Source of the DNA: Peromyscus leucopus
Lineage: Eukaryota; Chordata; Mammalia; Rodentia; Cricetidae
Direction: 5' to 3'
NCBI RefSeq assembly: GCF_004664715.2
Contig: NC_051075.1
Location: forward strand, 23,802,215 to 23,866,214
DNA: 64,000 nt
A program made the translations under genes and the position numbers. The notes below the pieces were generated by a model, which was given only the letters and a program-made list of their open reading frames with translations, did not search any database and was not told the origin of the DNA. Below are positions 31,291 to 42,210 of this stretch, in pieces. The first letter of the stretch is position 1. Each line of letters opens with the position of its first letter.

Positions 31291-31439
31291 TCCCCGAGTG
31301 CGTGACCCCAGCGGTGGACGACGACACCCAGACAGGATCAGTTTAGGGTCCTCCTAGGTTACGTAGTGAGTTCAGGGAGTCCCTGGGGCCATCGCGGTTG
31401 CACGGCAAAAAAAAAAAAAAAAAAAAAAAAAGCACGCAG

Positions 31440-31625
31440 GGCGGGGCTATGCAAACAAGGCGGCGCGCAGTGGCTGCCGGTCCGCGGGCTCGGAAAGCGG
31501 CGTCCCGCGCGGTGACGATTCCGTGTGGGTGAGTGTGCTGTCCGTGGGGAGGAGAAGACAGCGACGGGTGTGGAGGGCGTGGGCGTCGATTGGGTGTGGC
31601 GATCGGGGTGACCGTGCGTTAAAGG
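31440..31625 (+). promoter_or_regulatory. U1 copy C promoter
   Basis: GGGCGGGGC, octamer-like ATGCAAAC at 31449-31456 (-221) and PSE GTGACCGTGCGTTAAAGG at 31608-31625 (-62). A B4 tail with an A-run (31407-31431) lies immediately upstream. Confidence 0.88.
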
Positions 31626-31669
31626 GGCGCGCGTGTGTAGGGAGAGCGTGCGTGCGGTGAGAACAACTC

Positions 31670-31833
31670 ATACTTACCTGGCAGGGGAGATACCATGATC
31701 ACGAAGGTGGTTTTCCCAGGGCGAGGCTTATCCATTGCACTCCGGATGTGCTGACCCCTGCGATTTCCCCAAATGCGGGAAACTCGACTGCATAATTTGT
31801 GGTAGTGGGGGACTGCGTTCGCGCTCTCCCCTG
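31670..31833 (+). ncRNA. U1 spliceosomal snRNA, copy C
   Basis: Full-length 164-nt U1 with all stem-loops and the Sm site. It is convergent with copy D 3.7 kb away and is the mirror partner of copy F. Its promoter carries TTGGGTGTGG (31590-31599) as in D and E, unlike its partner F. The 3' flank starts like that of copy B (AAAAGTGAGA, then TTTCCTG), not like that of F. Predicted active. Confidence 0.97.
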
Positions 31834-31840
31834 GTTTGCT

Positions 31841-31854
31841 GGTTAAAAGTGAGA
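31841..31854 (+). terminator. snRNA 3' box of copy C
   Basis: GGTTAAAAGTGAGA, 7 nt after the RNA end. Confidence 0.75.
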
Positions 31855-31855
31855 C

Positions 31856-32238
31856 GATTTCCTGTTTTTATACTCTTGGTTTCTTTTTCTTAGTTTTAGC
31901 TTTTTAGTTTATAACACAATGCAATTCCCTTGTCCCCCTCAGCTCCCGTTCCCACTCCCTATGTTTTTGTTTTGCCTTAGGCTGGAACATAAAGGTATAT
32001 GTACCGAAGTCGGGGTCGGGGCGCGCTTTCTTCTATTAGGTCTCTTCTCCCTTTTGGTGGAGTTAGTGCTTCTCGCTATAGTCTTTATATCCTCGACCTT
32101 GCCAGGCGGCGGTGTGGCAGCCAGCCCTTTTTACTTGGTCGACTCACGCATACACTGTGCACTGGGAGTGAAATAGATGCAGTTACCTAGAAAAAGGGAA
32201 TCAAGACTGACTGACCGGCTGTGGGTCATTTTTTTTTT
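31856..32238. other. 3' flank of copy C, unassigned
   Basis: No SINE or gene seen. Two plus-strand frames (31919-32176 and 31999-32190) lack recognisable domains. Confidence 0.35.
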
Positions 32239-32330
32239 TTTTTCTTTTTACAGACAGGGTTATCTCTGGGTATATTGACTGTGCCTCTGCCTCCCAAGTG
32301 CTGGGATTAAAGGCGTTGTGCCACCATCGC
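32238..32330 (-). mobile_element. B1 SINE fragment
   Basis: A T-run, then 'acagacagggttatctctgg', ending 'gctgggattaaaggcgttgt'. Confidence 0.8.
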
Positions 32331-32334
32331 CCGC

Positions 32335-32585
32335 GAATAATGACGAGGAAGTGGTCCTGGCAAATGTGGTTGGTGCCATTCTTGGGCGAGTGGTCCAGAG
32401 CTCTCTGAACAATGATGACCAAGGCGACAAGGTAAATAGCCCCCCTCCACGGCCTCTGCATCAGCTCCTGCCCCATTTGAGCTCCTGCCCTGACTTCCTT
32501 CAATAACGGACTACCATGCCGAAGTGTAAAACCAGGAAAGGTCACACTGTTTAATCATAGCAACAGAAACCCTTAACTAACGCTA
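32335..32585 (-). repeat. Dispersed rodent repeat fragment
   Basis: 'ctctgcatcagctcctgccc' and 'atagcaacagaaacccttaa' belong to the same family as 32897, in reverse. The mirror region is about 58190-58450. Confidence 0.6.
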
Positions 32586-32599
32586 TGGAAACCATTGTT

Positions 32600-32815
32600 G
32601 CCAGTATAGAAAGGAAAACAAACATCGGTACATCTGTGTACCACGTTCGGGCAGTGCCCACAGGGGCCGGGAAGAGGGTAGGAGTTGGATCCTCAGGAAA
32701 TGGACATATAGACGAGTATCAGCCACCATGTGGCTGGTGTTGGGAACCAGACCCGGGTCCTCTGTAAAGAGCAGCCGGAGCTCTCAACAGATGAGTCATT
32801 TCTCCAGTCCCCCTC
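32600..32815 (-). mobile_element. B2 SINE
   Basis: 'agtatcagccaccatgtggc', 'gggaaccagacccgggtcct' and 'gagtcatttctccagtcccc'. The mirror copy is 57970-58190. Confidence 0.85.
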
Positions 32816-32896
32816 CTCTACTTTCATATCTTATTTGTTTTGTTTTTAAACTGTGTATTTGTTGGCTGGCTGGGAACTAGATATGTAGACCAGGTG

Positions 32897-33890
32897 TCTT
32901 AGTCAGGGTTTCTGTTGCTGGGACAAAACACCGTGATCCAAGCAACTTGGGGGGAAAGGGGTTTATTTGGCTTATGCTTCCTTATGGAAGGAACTTAGGA
33001 CAGGAACTCAAGCATGGCAGGATGCTGGCTGGAGGCTGGAGGCAGGAGCTGATGCAGAGGCTGTGTACTGACTTGCTCCCCATGGCTCGGTCAGCCTGCT
33101 TTCTTACAGACCCTGAGACCAACAACCCAGGGATGGGTTGGGCCATCCCAACAACAATAGGCTGGGCCTTCCCCCATGCATCACTAAGAAAATGCCTTAC
33201 AGCCAGTGGTGGTGCACACCTTTAATCCCAGCACTTGGAAGCAGAGGTAGGTGGATCTCTGAGTTCGAGGCCAGCCTGATCTACAGAGCAAGATCCAGGG
33301 CTACACAGAGAAACAGGTGGGACAGAGAGAGAGAATGAAAGGGGGGGGAGGGAAGGAGGGGGGAGGGAGGGAGGGAGGGAGGGGGAGGGAGGGAGGGAGA
33401 GAGGGAGGGAGAGAAGAAAAGGAAAGGAAAGGAAAATGCCTGCCAGGTAGTGGTAGTGCACTCCTTTGATTCCAGCACTTGGGAGGCAGAGGCAGGTGGA
33501 TCTCTGAGTTCGAGGCCAGCCTGGTCTACAAATCGAGTTCCAGGACAGCCAAGACTGTTACACAGAGAAACCCTGTCTCAGAAAACAAAACAAAACAGAA
33601 ATAGAGAAAAGACCTTATAGCCAGATCTTTTGTTTTGTTTTTTGGTTTTTCGAGACAGGGTTTCTCTGTGTAGCTTTGCGCCTTTCCTGGAACTCGCTTT
33701 GTAGCCCAGGCTGGCCTCGAACTCACAGAGATCTGCCTGGCTCTGCCTCCCGAGTGCTGGGATTAAAGGCATGTGCCACCACTGCCCGGCCAATAGCCAG
33801 ATCTTATAGAGGCATATTCTCAATTGAAGTTCCCTCCCTTCCAGTGACTCTAGCTTGTGTCAAGGTGACATAAATCTAGCCAGTACGCCA
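32897..33890 (+). repeat. Dispersed rodent repeat split by three B1 insertions and a (GGGA)n tract
   Basis: The repeat begins 'ttagtcagggtttctgttgc' and resumes at about 33800 ('gaagttccctcccttccagt'). The B1s lie at about 33195-33320, 33440-33600 (plus) and 33635-33790 (minus), with the GGGA-rich tract at about 33330-33435. The family is not named with certainty. Confidence 0.75.
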
Positions 33891-33935
33891 GTCCAGCCTT
33901 GAACTCACAGTTTCCTGCACCATCTGAGTGCCGCT

Positions 33936-34470
33936 TCGATTAAACTGGCTAGCTTTCTATCAACTTGTCACAAGTTAGTGTCATCTGAGGGGAGGGAATC
34001 TCAGTTGAGAAACTGCCTCTGTAAGATCAGCGATAGGCAGGAAAGTACGAAGGGCATTTCCTTAGTCACTGGTGAGTGTGGGAATGCCCAGCCCATTGTA
34101 GGGGGTGCCACCCCTGGGCTGGTGGTCCTGAGTGCTATAGGGCAAGCCATGAGGAGCGAGCAAGCCAGTAAGTAGCATCCTTCCTTGGCCTCCATGATGA
34201 TGGATTGTGATGTGGAACTGTAGGCTGCAATAAACCCTTTCCCCCACAAGTCGCTTTTGATCCTGGAGTTTGTTTGCTTTGTTTTGCTGGTTTCTTGAGA
34301 CAGGGTTTCTCTGTATAGGCCTGCCTGTCCTGGAACTCACTCTTTAGACCAGGCTGGGGCCTCAAACTCAGAGATCTGCCTGCTTCTGCTTCCTGAGTGC
34401 TGGGATCTTTTAAAGGCGTGTGCCACCGACACCTGTGGAGCTTTATCACAGCACTAGAAACCTTAACACA
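33936..34470 (-). repeat. Dispersed rodent repeat, reverse, with B1 insertion
   Basis: 'ctagctttctatcaacttgt' to 'cactagaaaccttaacacac', with a reverse B1 at about 34268-34438. The mirror region is about 56320-56790. Confidence 0.75.
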
Positions 34471-34920
34471 CAGGCATCATGTTTCCCAGTGAATTTCATT
34501 AGGGTCATCTGTAGGTTGTGTGATGTTATATACACCACTGAAAAACAATGTCTTCCCTCACATAATACTGTTGTGCTAATTGGTCATGCTGTCAAACTGC
34601 CTTCTAAATATTTATATTTTATACCCAGAGATTTGTGTTGCTCTCAACTGTCTGGTCAGAGAAGCGCTTTTCTGTAGCACGTTGGTGTAAGTTATTACTG
34701 CAGAGATCCACAACCGGTCAAAATGCTGAGAATAAGTAACTGAGCGCTTGACTGCAGATGAGTGGTCTACACAAACTTCCCCACTCAATATTCAGGGAAC
34801 TCAGAAGAGGGCCAGAAGAATGTAAGGACTGAGAGTGTGGGAGGAGAGCTGCGAAAAGCCGTCAGGTGCACACATCACCTCACAGCAGCTGTGCTCACAT
34901 GCACAAGATGCATGAGGATG
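34470..34920 (+). repeat. Dispersed repeat block, copy 2 of 3
   Basis: Matches 13165-13615: 'ccagtgaatttcattag', 'tggtcatgctgtcaaactgc' and 'gcagagatccacaaccggtc'. It is the mirror partner of 55930-56310. Confidence 0.75.
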
Positions 34921-35029
34921 TGGGGTGGCTTGGGAAAGAGGGCTGGGGGTGGCAGGAGGGTGGAGGGGTCTATGGATAACATGAATGAGCAGAAAATTTC
35001 TTAATGAAGAAAAAAATTCATTCAGGATG

Positions 35030-35262
35030 GTTAAAAAAAAAAAAAAAAAAGCACTTGCTGCTCTTCCAGAGGTTCAATTCCCAGCACCCACATGGCTGCT
35101 CACAACTATCTGTAACTCGAGTTTCAGGGGATCCGAGGCCTTCTGTGGGCACCGAACAGGAATACATGCGGGCAACACACACACACACACACACAGAAAA
35201 ATTCTCGGCAGCGAGCAGGTGAGGGGCGCTCCTGTTGGACCTAGTGAATAAAGGAACCTTTT
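35030..35262 (+). mobile_element. B2 SINE fragment with (CA)n
   Basis: 'agcacttgctgctcttccag' and 'gttcaattcccagcacccac', with (CA)n at 35177-35195. The mirror copy is about 55745-55920. Confidence 0.85.
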
Positions 35263-35547
35263 TGAATTGGGGTTGGTGGGCCCATGTGCTAGAGGACAGC
35301 TGGCAGGATTTGCTCTTGTCACCACGTGAGCTTCAAGTACTCGGGCTCTGGAAGGCAGAGGCTCACGTGAGTTCTGTGCAGCCTAGAAGAACCGGATCAA
35401 CTGCAAGGTCAGTACATAAAAGTAAAGAGTACACACGATAAAAGACAATTAAAAAAAGAAAAAAAAAAGCACCGCCATCACTGGTAAGAACCACGGACGA
35501 GTGTAAATAGCGATAACACAACAACAACGCCGGAAAGAGAAGGAAAG

Positions 35548-35563
35548 TCTACCTTTTCGAGAC
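35548..35563 (-). terminator. snRNA 3' box of copy D
   Basis: The minus strand reads GTCTCGAAAAGGTAGA, 9 nt after the RNA end. Confidence 0.65.
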
Positions 35564-35572
35564 CATCAATAT

Positions 35573-35736
35573 CAGGGGAGAGCGCGAACGCAGTCCCCCA
35601 CTACCACAAATTATGCAGTCGAGTTTCCCGCATTTGGGGAAATCGCAGGGGTCAGCACATCCGGAGTGCAATGGATAAGCCTCGCCCTGGGAAAACCACC
35701 TTCGTGATCATGGTATCTCCCCTGCCAGGTAAGTAT
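35573..35736 (-). ncRNA. U1 spliceosomal snRNA, copy D
   Basis: Full-length 164-nt U1 on the minus strand, read as identical to the other copies. It converges with C and is the mirror partner of E across the spacer. The promoter is intact. The 3' flank (35264-35572) shows no evident match to the 3' flank of E, although promoter and upstream DNA match closely. Predicted active. Confidence 0.97.
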
Positions 35737-35780
35737 GAGTTGTTCTCACCGCACGCACGCTCTCCCTACACACGCGCGCC

Positions 35781-35998
35781 CCTTTAACGCACGGTCACCT
35801 CGACCGCCACACCCAACCGACGCCCACGCCCTCCACACCCGTCGCGGTCTTCTCGCCCCCGCGGACGTCACACTCACCCACACGGGATCGTCACCGCGCG
35901 GGACGCCGCCCTCCGAGCTCGCGGACCGGCAGCCACTGCGCGCCACCTCGTCTGCATAGCCCCGCCCCCGCCCTGACGTCAGAGGCCCTGCTCCGAGC
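35781..35998 (-). promoter_or_regulatory. U1 copy D promoter with CRE
   Basis: On the minus strand: consensus CRE TGACGTCA (35974-35981), GC boxes (GGGCGGGGGCGGGGC), an octamer variant ATGCAGAC (35950-35957) and PSE GTGACCGTGCGTTAAAGG (35781-35798, -62). No B4 SINE is present, so this keeps the upstream DNA lost from B, C and F. Confidence 0.85.
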
Positions 35999-36470
35999 CC
36001 CCGCCCCGTGTGCGCCCAACGCTCGGACGCTCCCCGCCGGGCCCTGGCGCTGAGCCTGGAGCGGGGCGCCGCGGACGGCCAGACCTCCGGACCGACCACT
36101 GACCACCCTTTAGACACCGTCCGCGGGGGTCGTGTCGGGATCGCGCTTGCGTTTGCGGTCAGCTTCCAGAAACGTGACAAGCCGGGGTGTGGATGGAGTG
36201 TGGACGCGAGCCTGGAGTTCCAGCGCTAGGACCCAGGGTTCAAAGCCATCCCGGGCTAGGTAGAGACAGACTGTGGGGCCAGCCTGGGCTACAGGGGGCC
36301 ATGTCTCAAAGGGAAGAATAATAATTCACTCGCCGGGGCAGAGGGCTTAGTCCGTGTACCTGCTCGCTCTGCAAGCCTGAAGACCTCTGTTCTAGCCCCA
36401 GCGTCCGCAGGAGACTGCTTCCAGGAGGTTTGTCTCTCACCTCCGCACTCGTACGTGCGCGGTAAAAACA
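35999..36470. other. CpG-rich upstream flank of U1 copy D, then unassigned
   Basis: CpG-dense to about 36240. The mirror region is about 54310-54740. Frames here are CpG-island translations without domains. Confidence 0.5.
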
Positions 36471-36534
36471 AAACACACGGGGGAAAAAAGAGCCCCCAAA
36501 CAATAAATTGTCTTTTGTTTTAATTCAGTTGCTG

Positions 36535-36970
36535 CTGGGTGTTTGGGTTGCACGCTTTTAACCTCCGCATTCCAGAGGCAGAGGCAGGGGCCAGGAGGCG
36601 AGGCAGAGAGGCCCTAACTTGTCTGTGTCTCGAGGTCTAGGCCAGCCAGGACCACACAATCAGATCCTGTCTACTAAGGAAAAAGAAAAGACATTCCGTT
36701 ACTTGTCTCCTTCCTGAGTTTGAGGCTGAGGGCTTACAGACCCGAAAACCTTAGAGGAGCTGCGAACCTCCCAGCTCCGCGTAAGGACGAGAACACCTTC
36801 TAGGGGGCGGTGGCGGCGCACGCCTTCAATCCCAGCACTCGGGAGGCAGAGGCAGGCGGATCTCTGTGAGTTCGAGGCCAGCCTGGGCGACAGACTGAGT
36901 TCCAGGACAGCCAGGGCTGTTACACGGAGAAACCTTGTCTCGAAAAAACAAAACAAACCAAAACAGAACG
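36535..36970 (+). mobile_element. Two B1 SINEs present in the left arm only
   Basis: About 36535-36690 and 36800-36960 ('gggggcggtggcggcgcacg' to 'gaaaccttgtctcgaaaaaa'). The right arm jumps directly between the flanking segments near 54300. Confidence 0.88.
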
Positions 36971-37019
36971 GAACGCCTTCCTGTCAGGAGACCCAACGTT
37001 CGGACTGGGGACTCTGGAG

Positions 37020-37590
37020 AATACATCCACTTAAAGGAGAATAAAGTGGAAAAGACCCGTAATTAGATACTGATTGATTTAGTGACTTATTTAAAGTTCT
37101 GCTTGGACTATTTGCCAAGCGTGACTTCACTTGCTACCTGAAACAGAGCGAGCTGGAGAAGTCGTTGAAACTGTTAAGAAAAGCTGTTAAGGTCGTTGCC
37201 CTTAACAACCGCTGACTGCGGGTATGCTTGGGGTAACTCTTGCTTCCTCGCCCGCCCCACCTCGTGTCGGTAGAGTGTAAAATGAGAGAGACTGCAAACC
37301 GGACCCGGCATCGAAGCCTCTTAGCAGCTGTCCTGGGTTCTGGTGACCTCTCCTCTGTCCGCTCTCCTCTCTCCCACTCTCACTGGTGTGTGTTGGGTGC
37401 TTATTCTAGAAAGATCCCGCAGCACACCGGTGAAGCTTTCCTTCCCCCAAGTCTCTGCTTCTCCCCCACACCCAGTGCACCCTGTTGCACAGTCTCCACT
37501 CCCAAGGAGAGACCGGTGTCCTTCAGTTGTTCTGGTTAAAGGACAATTCTAGAAGTGGGTGGGGGTGGGGTGTGGCCGGCAGGGGGAGAG
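37020..37590. other. Unassigned arm segment, conserved in the mirror
   Basis: Matches about 53745-54290 in reverse complement with few differences. It contains an inverted pair around 37165-37205 ('aaagctgttaaggtcgttgc', then 'ccttaacaac'). No gene was recognised. Confidence 0.45.
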
Positions 37591-37730
37591 GGTGAGTTGT
37601 GGCGCACGCCTTTAATTCCAGCACCGAAGAGGCAGCGCCAGGATGGTCTCTGTAAATTCAAGTGCAGCCTGGTCTACACAGTGAGTTCCAGGACAGCCAG
37701 GACTACAAAGATAGACCCTGCCTTGAGAAA
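37590..37730 (+). mobile_element. B1 SINE at the inner edge of the left arm
   Basis: 'gagttgtggcgcacgccttt' to 'agatagaccctgccttgaga'. Its A-rich tail has grown into the purine tract that follows. The mirror copy is 53610-53745. Confidence 0.9.
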
Positions 37731-37894
37731 GAAAGAAAGAGGGAGGAAGGGAGGGAGGGAGGGAGGGAGGGAGGGAGGAAGAAAGAAGAAAGAGAAAGAT
37801 GGAAAGAGAGTGAGAAAGAAAGAAAAAGAAAGAAAGAAAGGAAGGAAGGAAGGAAGGAAGGAAGGAAGGAAGGAAGGAAGGAAGGAAGGAAGGA

Positions 37895-37962
<68 letters not shown>

Positions 37963-38030
37963 GACGGAAAGAGAGAGAGAGGGAGGCAGGGCAGGAAGGA
38001 AGGAAAGAAGGAAGGAAGAAAAGAAGGATT
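37725..38030. repeat. Purine tract (GAAA)n/(GGAA)n, left spacer boundary
   Basis: About 300 bp of nearly pure purine, with about 20 GGAA units and about 17 GAAA units. Its 179-residue Lys/Glu/Arg frame is an artefact. Confidence 0.97.
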
Positions 38031-38834
38031 CTTATACCAGAATATTAATATAGAGGGAAGATATTATCTTAGAATGGATCTTTTTACCACATAAGCAGAA
38101 TAAGAAATTAAAAACTTATGTGGGAAAGGTCTCTGAGATGATTCTAAAAGGAAAATTGAAACTTCATCAACTAGCAGGAATAGATCCAGCAGAAATTGTA
38201 GTATCTTCTACTAAAGATGAAATTGACAAATTATGACAATTATATCAAAGAGCTTGCAGTAATTTTTGGGAGAGATTAACAAGAAATATCCCAAAAGGAG
38301 GAGAGTTAAATTTATAAAGAGAACTAATTGGATTCTTCCTCAGATTGTACAGGGAACACCAATTTCTGGAGACCCTACATTTTATACAGATGCAAACAAA
38401 CAAACAAACAAAGGCAGGTTACAAATCAAAATTTAAGTAAAGTTGTACAAAGCCCTTATGATTCTGTCCAAAGGTCAGATTACAGAATCTCTTAACATAG
38501 TTACTGACACTCAGTATACAGAAAGAGTTGTTTTACACATTGAAACTGCTGAATTTATTCCTGATGTGTCAGAATTAACTTTGCTATTTATTCAGTTATA
38601 AGAAATAATCAGGAATAGGAATCATCCCATATAAATATAACACACATCCAATCCCATTTGGGTCTCCATGCCCTCTAACACAATGTAATGAAGAAATTGA
38701 TCAACTATTGATAGGAAATGTCTAGGGGCCTCAGAATTTCATTAAAAACATCATGCCAATAGCAAAGGTTTGAAAAAAGATTTTTCCATCATTTGGCAAT
38801 TAGCCAAGGAAATTATGATAAGGAAATGTCCTAC

Positions 38835-39035
38835 TGGGTTTTTGTTGCTGCTGCTGCTGTTGCTGGTTTTTTGTTTGTTTTTTTATTTTGTTCTTTGAGA
38901 CAGATTTCCTCTGTGTAACCTTGGAGCCTATCCTGGAACTCGCTGTGTAGACTAGCCTGGCCTTAAACTCACAGAGATCCACCTGCCTCTGCCTCCTGAG
39001 TGCTGGGATTTAAAGTGTACACCACCACCACTTGG
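38835..39035 (-). mobile_element. B1 SINE with (TGC)n/T-rich tail
   Basis: 'ctttgagacagatttcctct' to 'gctgggatttaaagtgtaca', within the pol remnant. Confidence 0.88.
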
Positions 39036-39695
39036 TCTCTATTTGTTCTTTGAACAACCAAACTCCACTACCTGCAGTAAGTAACTCAAAGGGTACTCAA
39101 AGGAATGCACTCGCAGATGGATATGTTTCATTTTGTAGATTGTGGAAAATCAAAATATGTACACCACACCATTGATACCTATGCAGAATTTCAATGGGCT
39201 TTCAAAACTGCTTTGAATTCTGAAAAGGCTGATTCTGTAATCACAAATTTTCTAGAAGTTATGACCATCATGGGTATACTTGTACAAATTAAGACTGACA
39301 AAGGTCAAGCATATGTTTCTGGTATATTGCTTATTATATAAAGCATATTCCAGGTATATCACACAATCCTACAGGGCACACAGTTATAGAAAGATCAAAT
39401 CAAACTCTAAAGGCTATGCTAAATAAACTGGAAGGGGTAATAAAGACCCCCAGAAATAGATTGCATAATGATTTATTAACTGTGAATGCTAATTATTAGC
39501 TAATTAACATTTTTAAATGCTAATGAGAAAAGAACAACAGTTGTGGAGAGACATTGGATAATAGGAAAAAACCTACAGAATTAAATCAGCCTATATACTT
39601 TAAAGATGTGCTGACTTCAGAATAGAAACCAGGATATGTGTTAGGTTGGAACAGAGGTTTTGCTTTTGATTCCACAGGATAAGAAAAGCTATGGA

Positions 39696-39860
39696 GCCGG
39701 GCGGTGGTGGCGCACGCCTTTAATCCCAGTACTCGGGAGGCAGAGGCAGGCGGATCTTTGTGAGTTCGAGGCCGGCCTGGGCTACCAAGTGAGTTCCAGG
39801 AAAGGCGCAAAGCTACACAGAGAAACCCTGTCTCGAAAAACCAAAAAAAAAAAAAAAAAA
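39696..39860 (+). mobile_element. B1 SINE
   Basis: The 15-bp target-site duplication AAGAAAAGCTATGGA lies at 39681-39695 and 39861-39875. The long A-tail suggests a young insertion. Confidence 0.97.
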
Positions 39861-41404
39861 AAGAAAAGCTATGGATACCATAAAAATTGATAAAGATTAG
39901 GTTTGAACAAGAGAGACCTCTTAATTAGAAGAAGTGATAGTTCATCAACCAGTGTGACCATTCAATGTACACTAACTTATAAGACCAACAAATGCTTTTC
40001 ATCTGATCAGATATAACTAGCCAAATTAGAGTTGGGGCAGGGTTTTGTTTTTGTCTTTCCAGGAGAATGAAGGCATCAAACTAAGGAATCTGAAGACAAT
40101 TGGACAAATGAGACATCTGAAGAAAAAGGACAAATCATCCGAAAAAAATAACCCAAGAAAAGAAGTAAATTGGCCTATTTATATATCACATCTCCAACAG
40201 GATAAAATTTCACATCTTCCCAAATGTTTGTTTCTGCTGTTCTCTACAGACATATAATGCAAATGGTCTTTTAGTAGACAAAGTTCAATTGAAAATTAAA
40301 GCTGGCTTTGGAGTTGTAGTGTGGCTCTCTCCTTCTCTAAACCACAACATGCTTGTTAAAGTGAAATCCAAAATCTGTGTCTCATATCAGAAGAGCAACC
40401 TCATATAAGACAGAAGAAAAACAAAAATTTAGGGACTATTCTATTGCTACTGACCTCATAATTCTTTGGTTTTATTTTGGTTCTTTATAGCTTCTCTTTA
40501 GGTACAAATATGTCAAAATTTACAAGATTAACATATCTTTTAAACTTTTTCTCATGATATTAGTGGTCATATAGAGTACTAACTAATTCTAGAAAAAGGC
40601 TTCATCTAATTTCCTGTACATGATTTCAGGTTTGAGTCTTTTTCAGGTAACTAGAAATTAAGTTTTTGTACTCTGGATGTACATAACAAATATTGATCCT
40701 TTAATCTTTTTGAGATCTGCTACATATGATATTTAAAATGTTTAAGTTTTCTGCAATGAGTCATGACCACACCTAACAGTGACCTTTAAAGTCTCCAAAG
40801 AGATGATGGGGTCCCACAACAATAATTCCACATGGACTATGATAATGCCACTAATGTGATAAACACCACCCAAAGATTGGCTTTGGACTACAAAATGCTC
40901 AGGACAATTTCAAGATGGCTAGCTAAGATGATCCAGCCTCACAGACTACTTGAGCAAGGACTTGAGACAAGCCCTGCTCTTCCCATTAAGCAGAGACTGG
41001 ACAACAAATGATACAGCTACCTCTCCCAGGACTTGACAATTAACCCAAATTTTTCTTTTCAGGATCCCGTAAAGATGCCATCACCCCCAGACAGCAGGAA
41101 GTAATTTTAAGAACATGACACCTACATTCATTCCCAAGAGGTGGGGCAGGTGATTTTCAGTCTTTCAGTGAGTTATGGATATTTGTCATTGTTTAGCATG
41201 GTTGGTTACAAGTTGTTATTGGTAATGGTTAAAAAATAAGCTGAACAAAGGAGATTAGATTCAGGGTTCTTGTTTTGAAAAAAGAAAAGAAAAAGCAGGA
41301 TATGGAAATGATAAAATAATGGGTAGATTATTGAGTCTACTAAGAAAAGAAAAACAGGGGGTGTGTAGTAATGATAGGTTAAAAGGCAACTACCTGTTTT
41401 AAAT

Positions 41405-41590
41405 ATTTTTTTAAAGATTTATTTATTATGTATACAGTGTTCTGTCTGCATATATCCCTGCAGGCCAGAAGAGGGCACCAAATCTCACTACAGATGGTTG
41501 TGAGCCACCATGTGGTTGCTGGGAATTGAACTCAGGACCTTTGGAAGAGCAAGCAGTGCTCTTATCCTCTTAGCCATCTCTCCAGCCCTG
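41405..41590 (-). mobile_element. B2 SINE
   Basis: 'agatggttgtgagccaccat' to 'agccatctctccagccctgt'. Confidence 0.95.
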
Positions 41591-41757
41591 TTTTAAATAT
41601 TTTATATTGATATGGATCTTTGTATATTGATACTAAGTTGAGATTATTTTTGTTAGAACATACTGCAGATACATTTCTAATCCTGTTCAAGGTATTGTAC
41701 CTATACATCTCATTTAACAATGTAATACAAATTGTTAGTCCTTGAAAGTTATTATTA

Positions 41758-41920
41758 TGCCGGGCGGTGGTGGCGCACGCCTTTAATCCCAGCACTCGGG
41801 AGGCAGAGTCAGGTGGATCTCTGTGAGTTCGAGGCCAGCCTGGACTACCAAGTGAGTCCCAGGAGAGGCGCAAAGCTACACAGAGAAACCCTGTCTCGAA
41901 AAAACCAAAAAAAAAAAAAT
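41758..41920 (+). mobile_element. B1 SINE
   Basis: 'gccgggcggtggtggcgcac' to 'aaccctgtctcgaaaaaacc', flanked by similar 'ttattatt' sequences. Confidence 0.95.
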
Positions 41921-42210
41921 TATTACAAACTATTTAGGATAATAAAGAAATGCAGGTTAGTAGTTAGTCTCCTATTACAATTGAATTTGTCGTGTTAGGT
42001 ATGTTTTCAAGGTCAAACAGATATATTTTAGGTAGACAGGTGGTCTTTAAACATTTCAGAGATGGCATTTAAGATGTCTGAATAACATAGGTTTTTTTGT
42101 TTTTTTTTAATGACAATGAGACATGTCTGCTCCTGGTGTCACCAATCTACTTCAGAGAAGATGATGGGCATCAAAGAAACTCCATATGGAGTTTACTTTT
42201 TTTGTGGCAA

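Larger units (their letters stand above)
26345..37735. repeat. Left arm of the U1 palindrome
   Basis: Read in reverse complement, this arm matches about 53600-63720 in order. The B1 pair and B2 at 26350-26870 match 63162-63720, the LTR at 26873-27195 matches 62843-63161, 30260-31830 matches 58891-60510, 32325-34920 matches 55640-58700 in patches, and 35573-37735 matches 53600-55158. About 28340-30240 and the immediate U1 3' flanks do not match. Several insertions are private to one arm. Confidence 0.85.
38085..39905 (+). pseudogene. Class II (ERVK/IAP-like) pol remnant: RNase H and integrase
   Basis: Shifting frames give RNase H-like and then integrase-like sequence. About 38370-38600 holds the RNase H region, about 38640-38830 the zinc-binding/linker region, and 39105-39340 the integrase core, including MDMFHFVDCGKSKYVHHTID. 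Many stops and frameshifts are present. A reverse B1 (about 38835-39035) and a plus B1 (39696-39860) interrupt it. No replication-competent gene remains. Confidence 0.85.

Noticed and set aside
37555..38094. 179-residue frame rich in Lys, Glu and Arg
   Set aside because: It is a translation of a B1 plus a (GAAA)n/(GGAA)n tract; mirror-image frames occur at 53086-53670.
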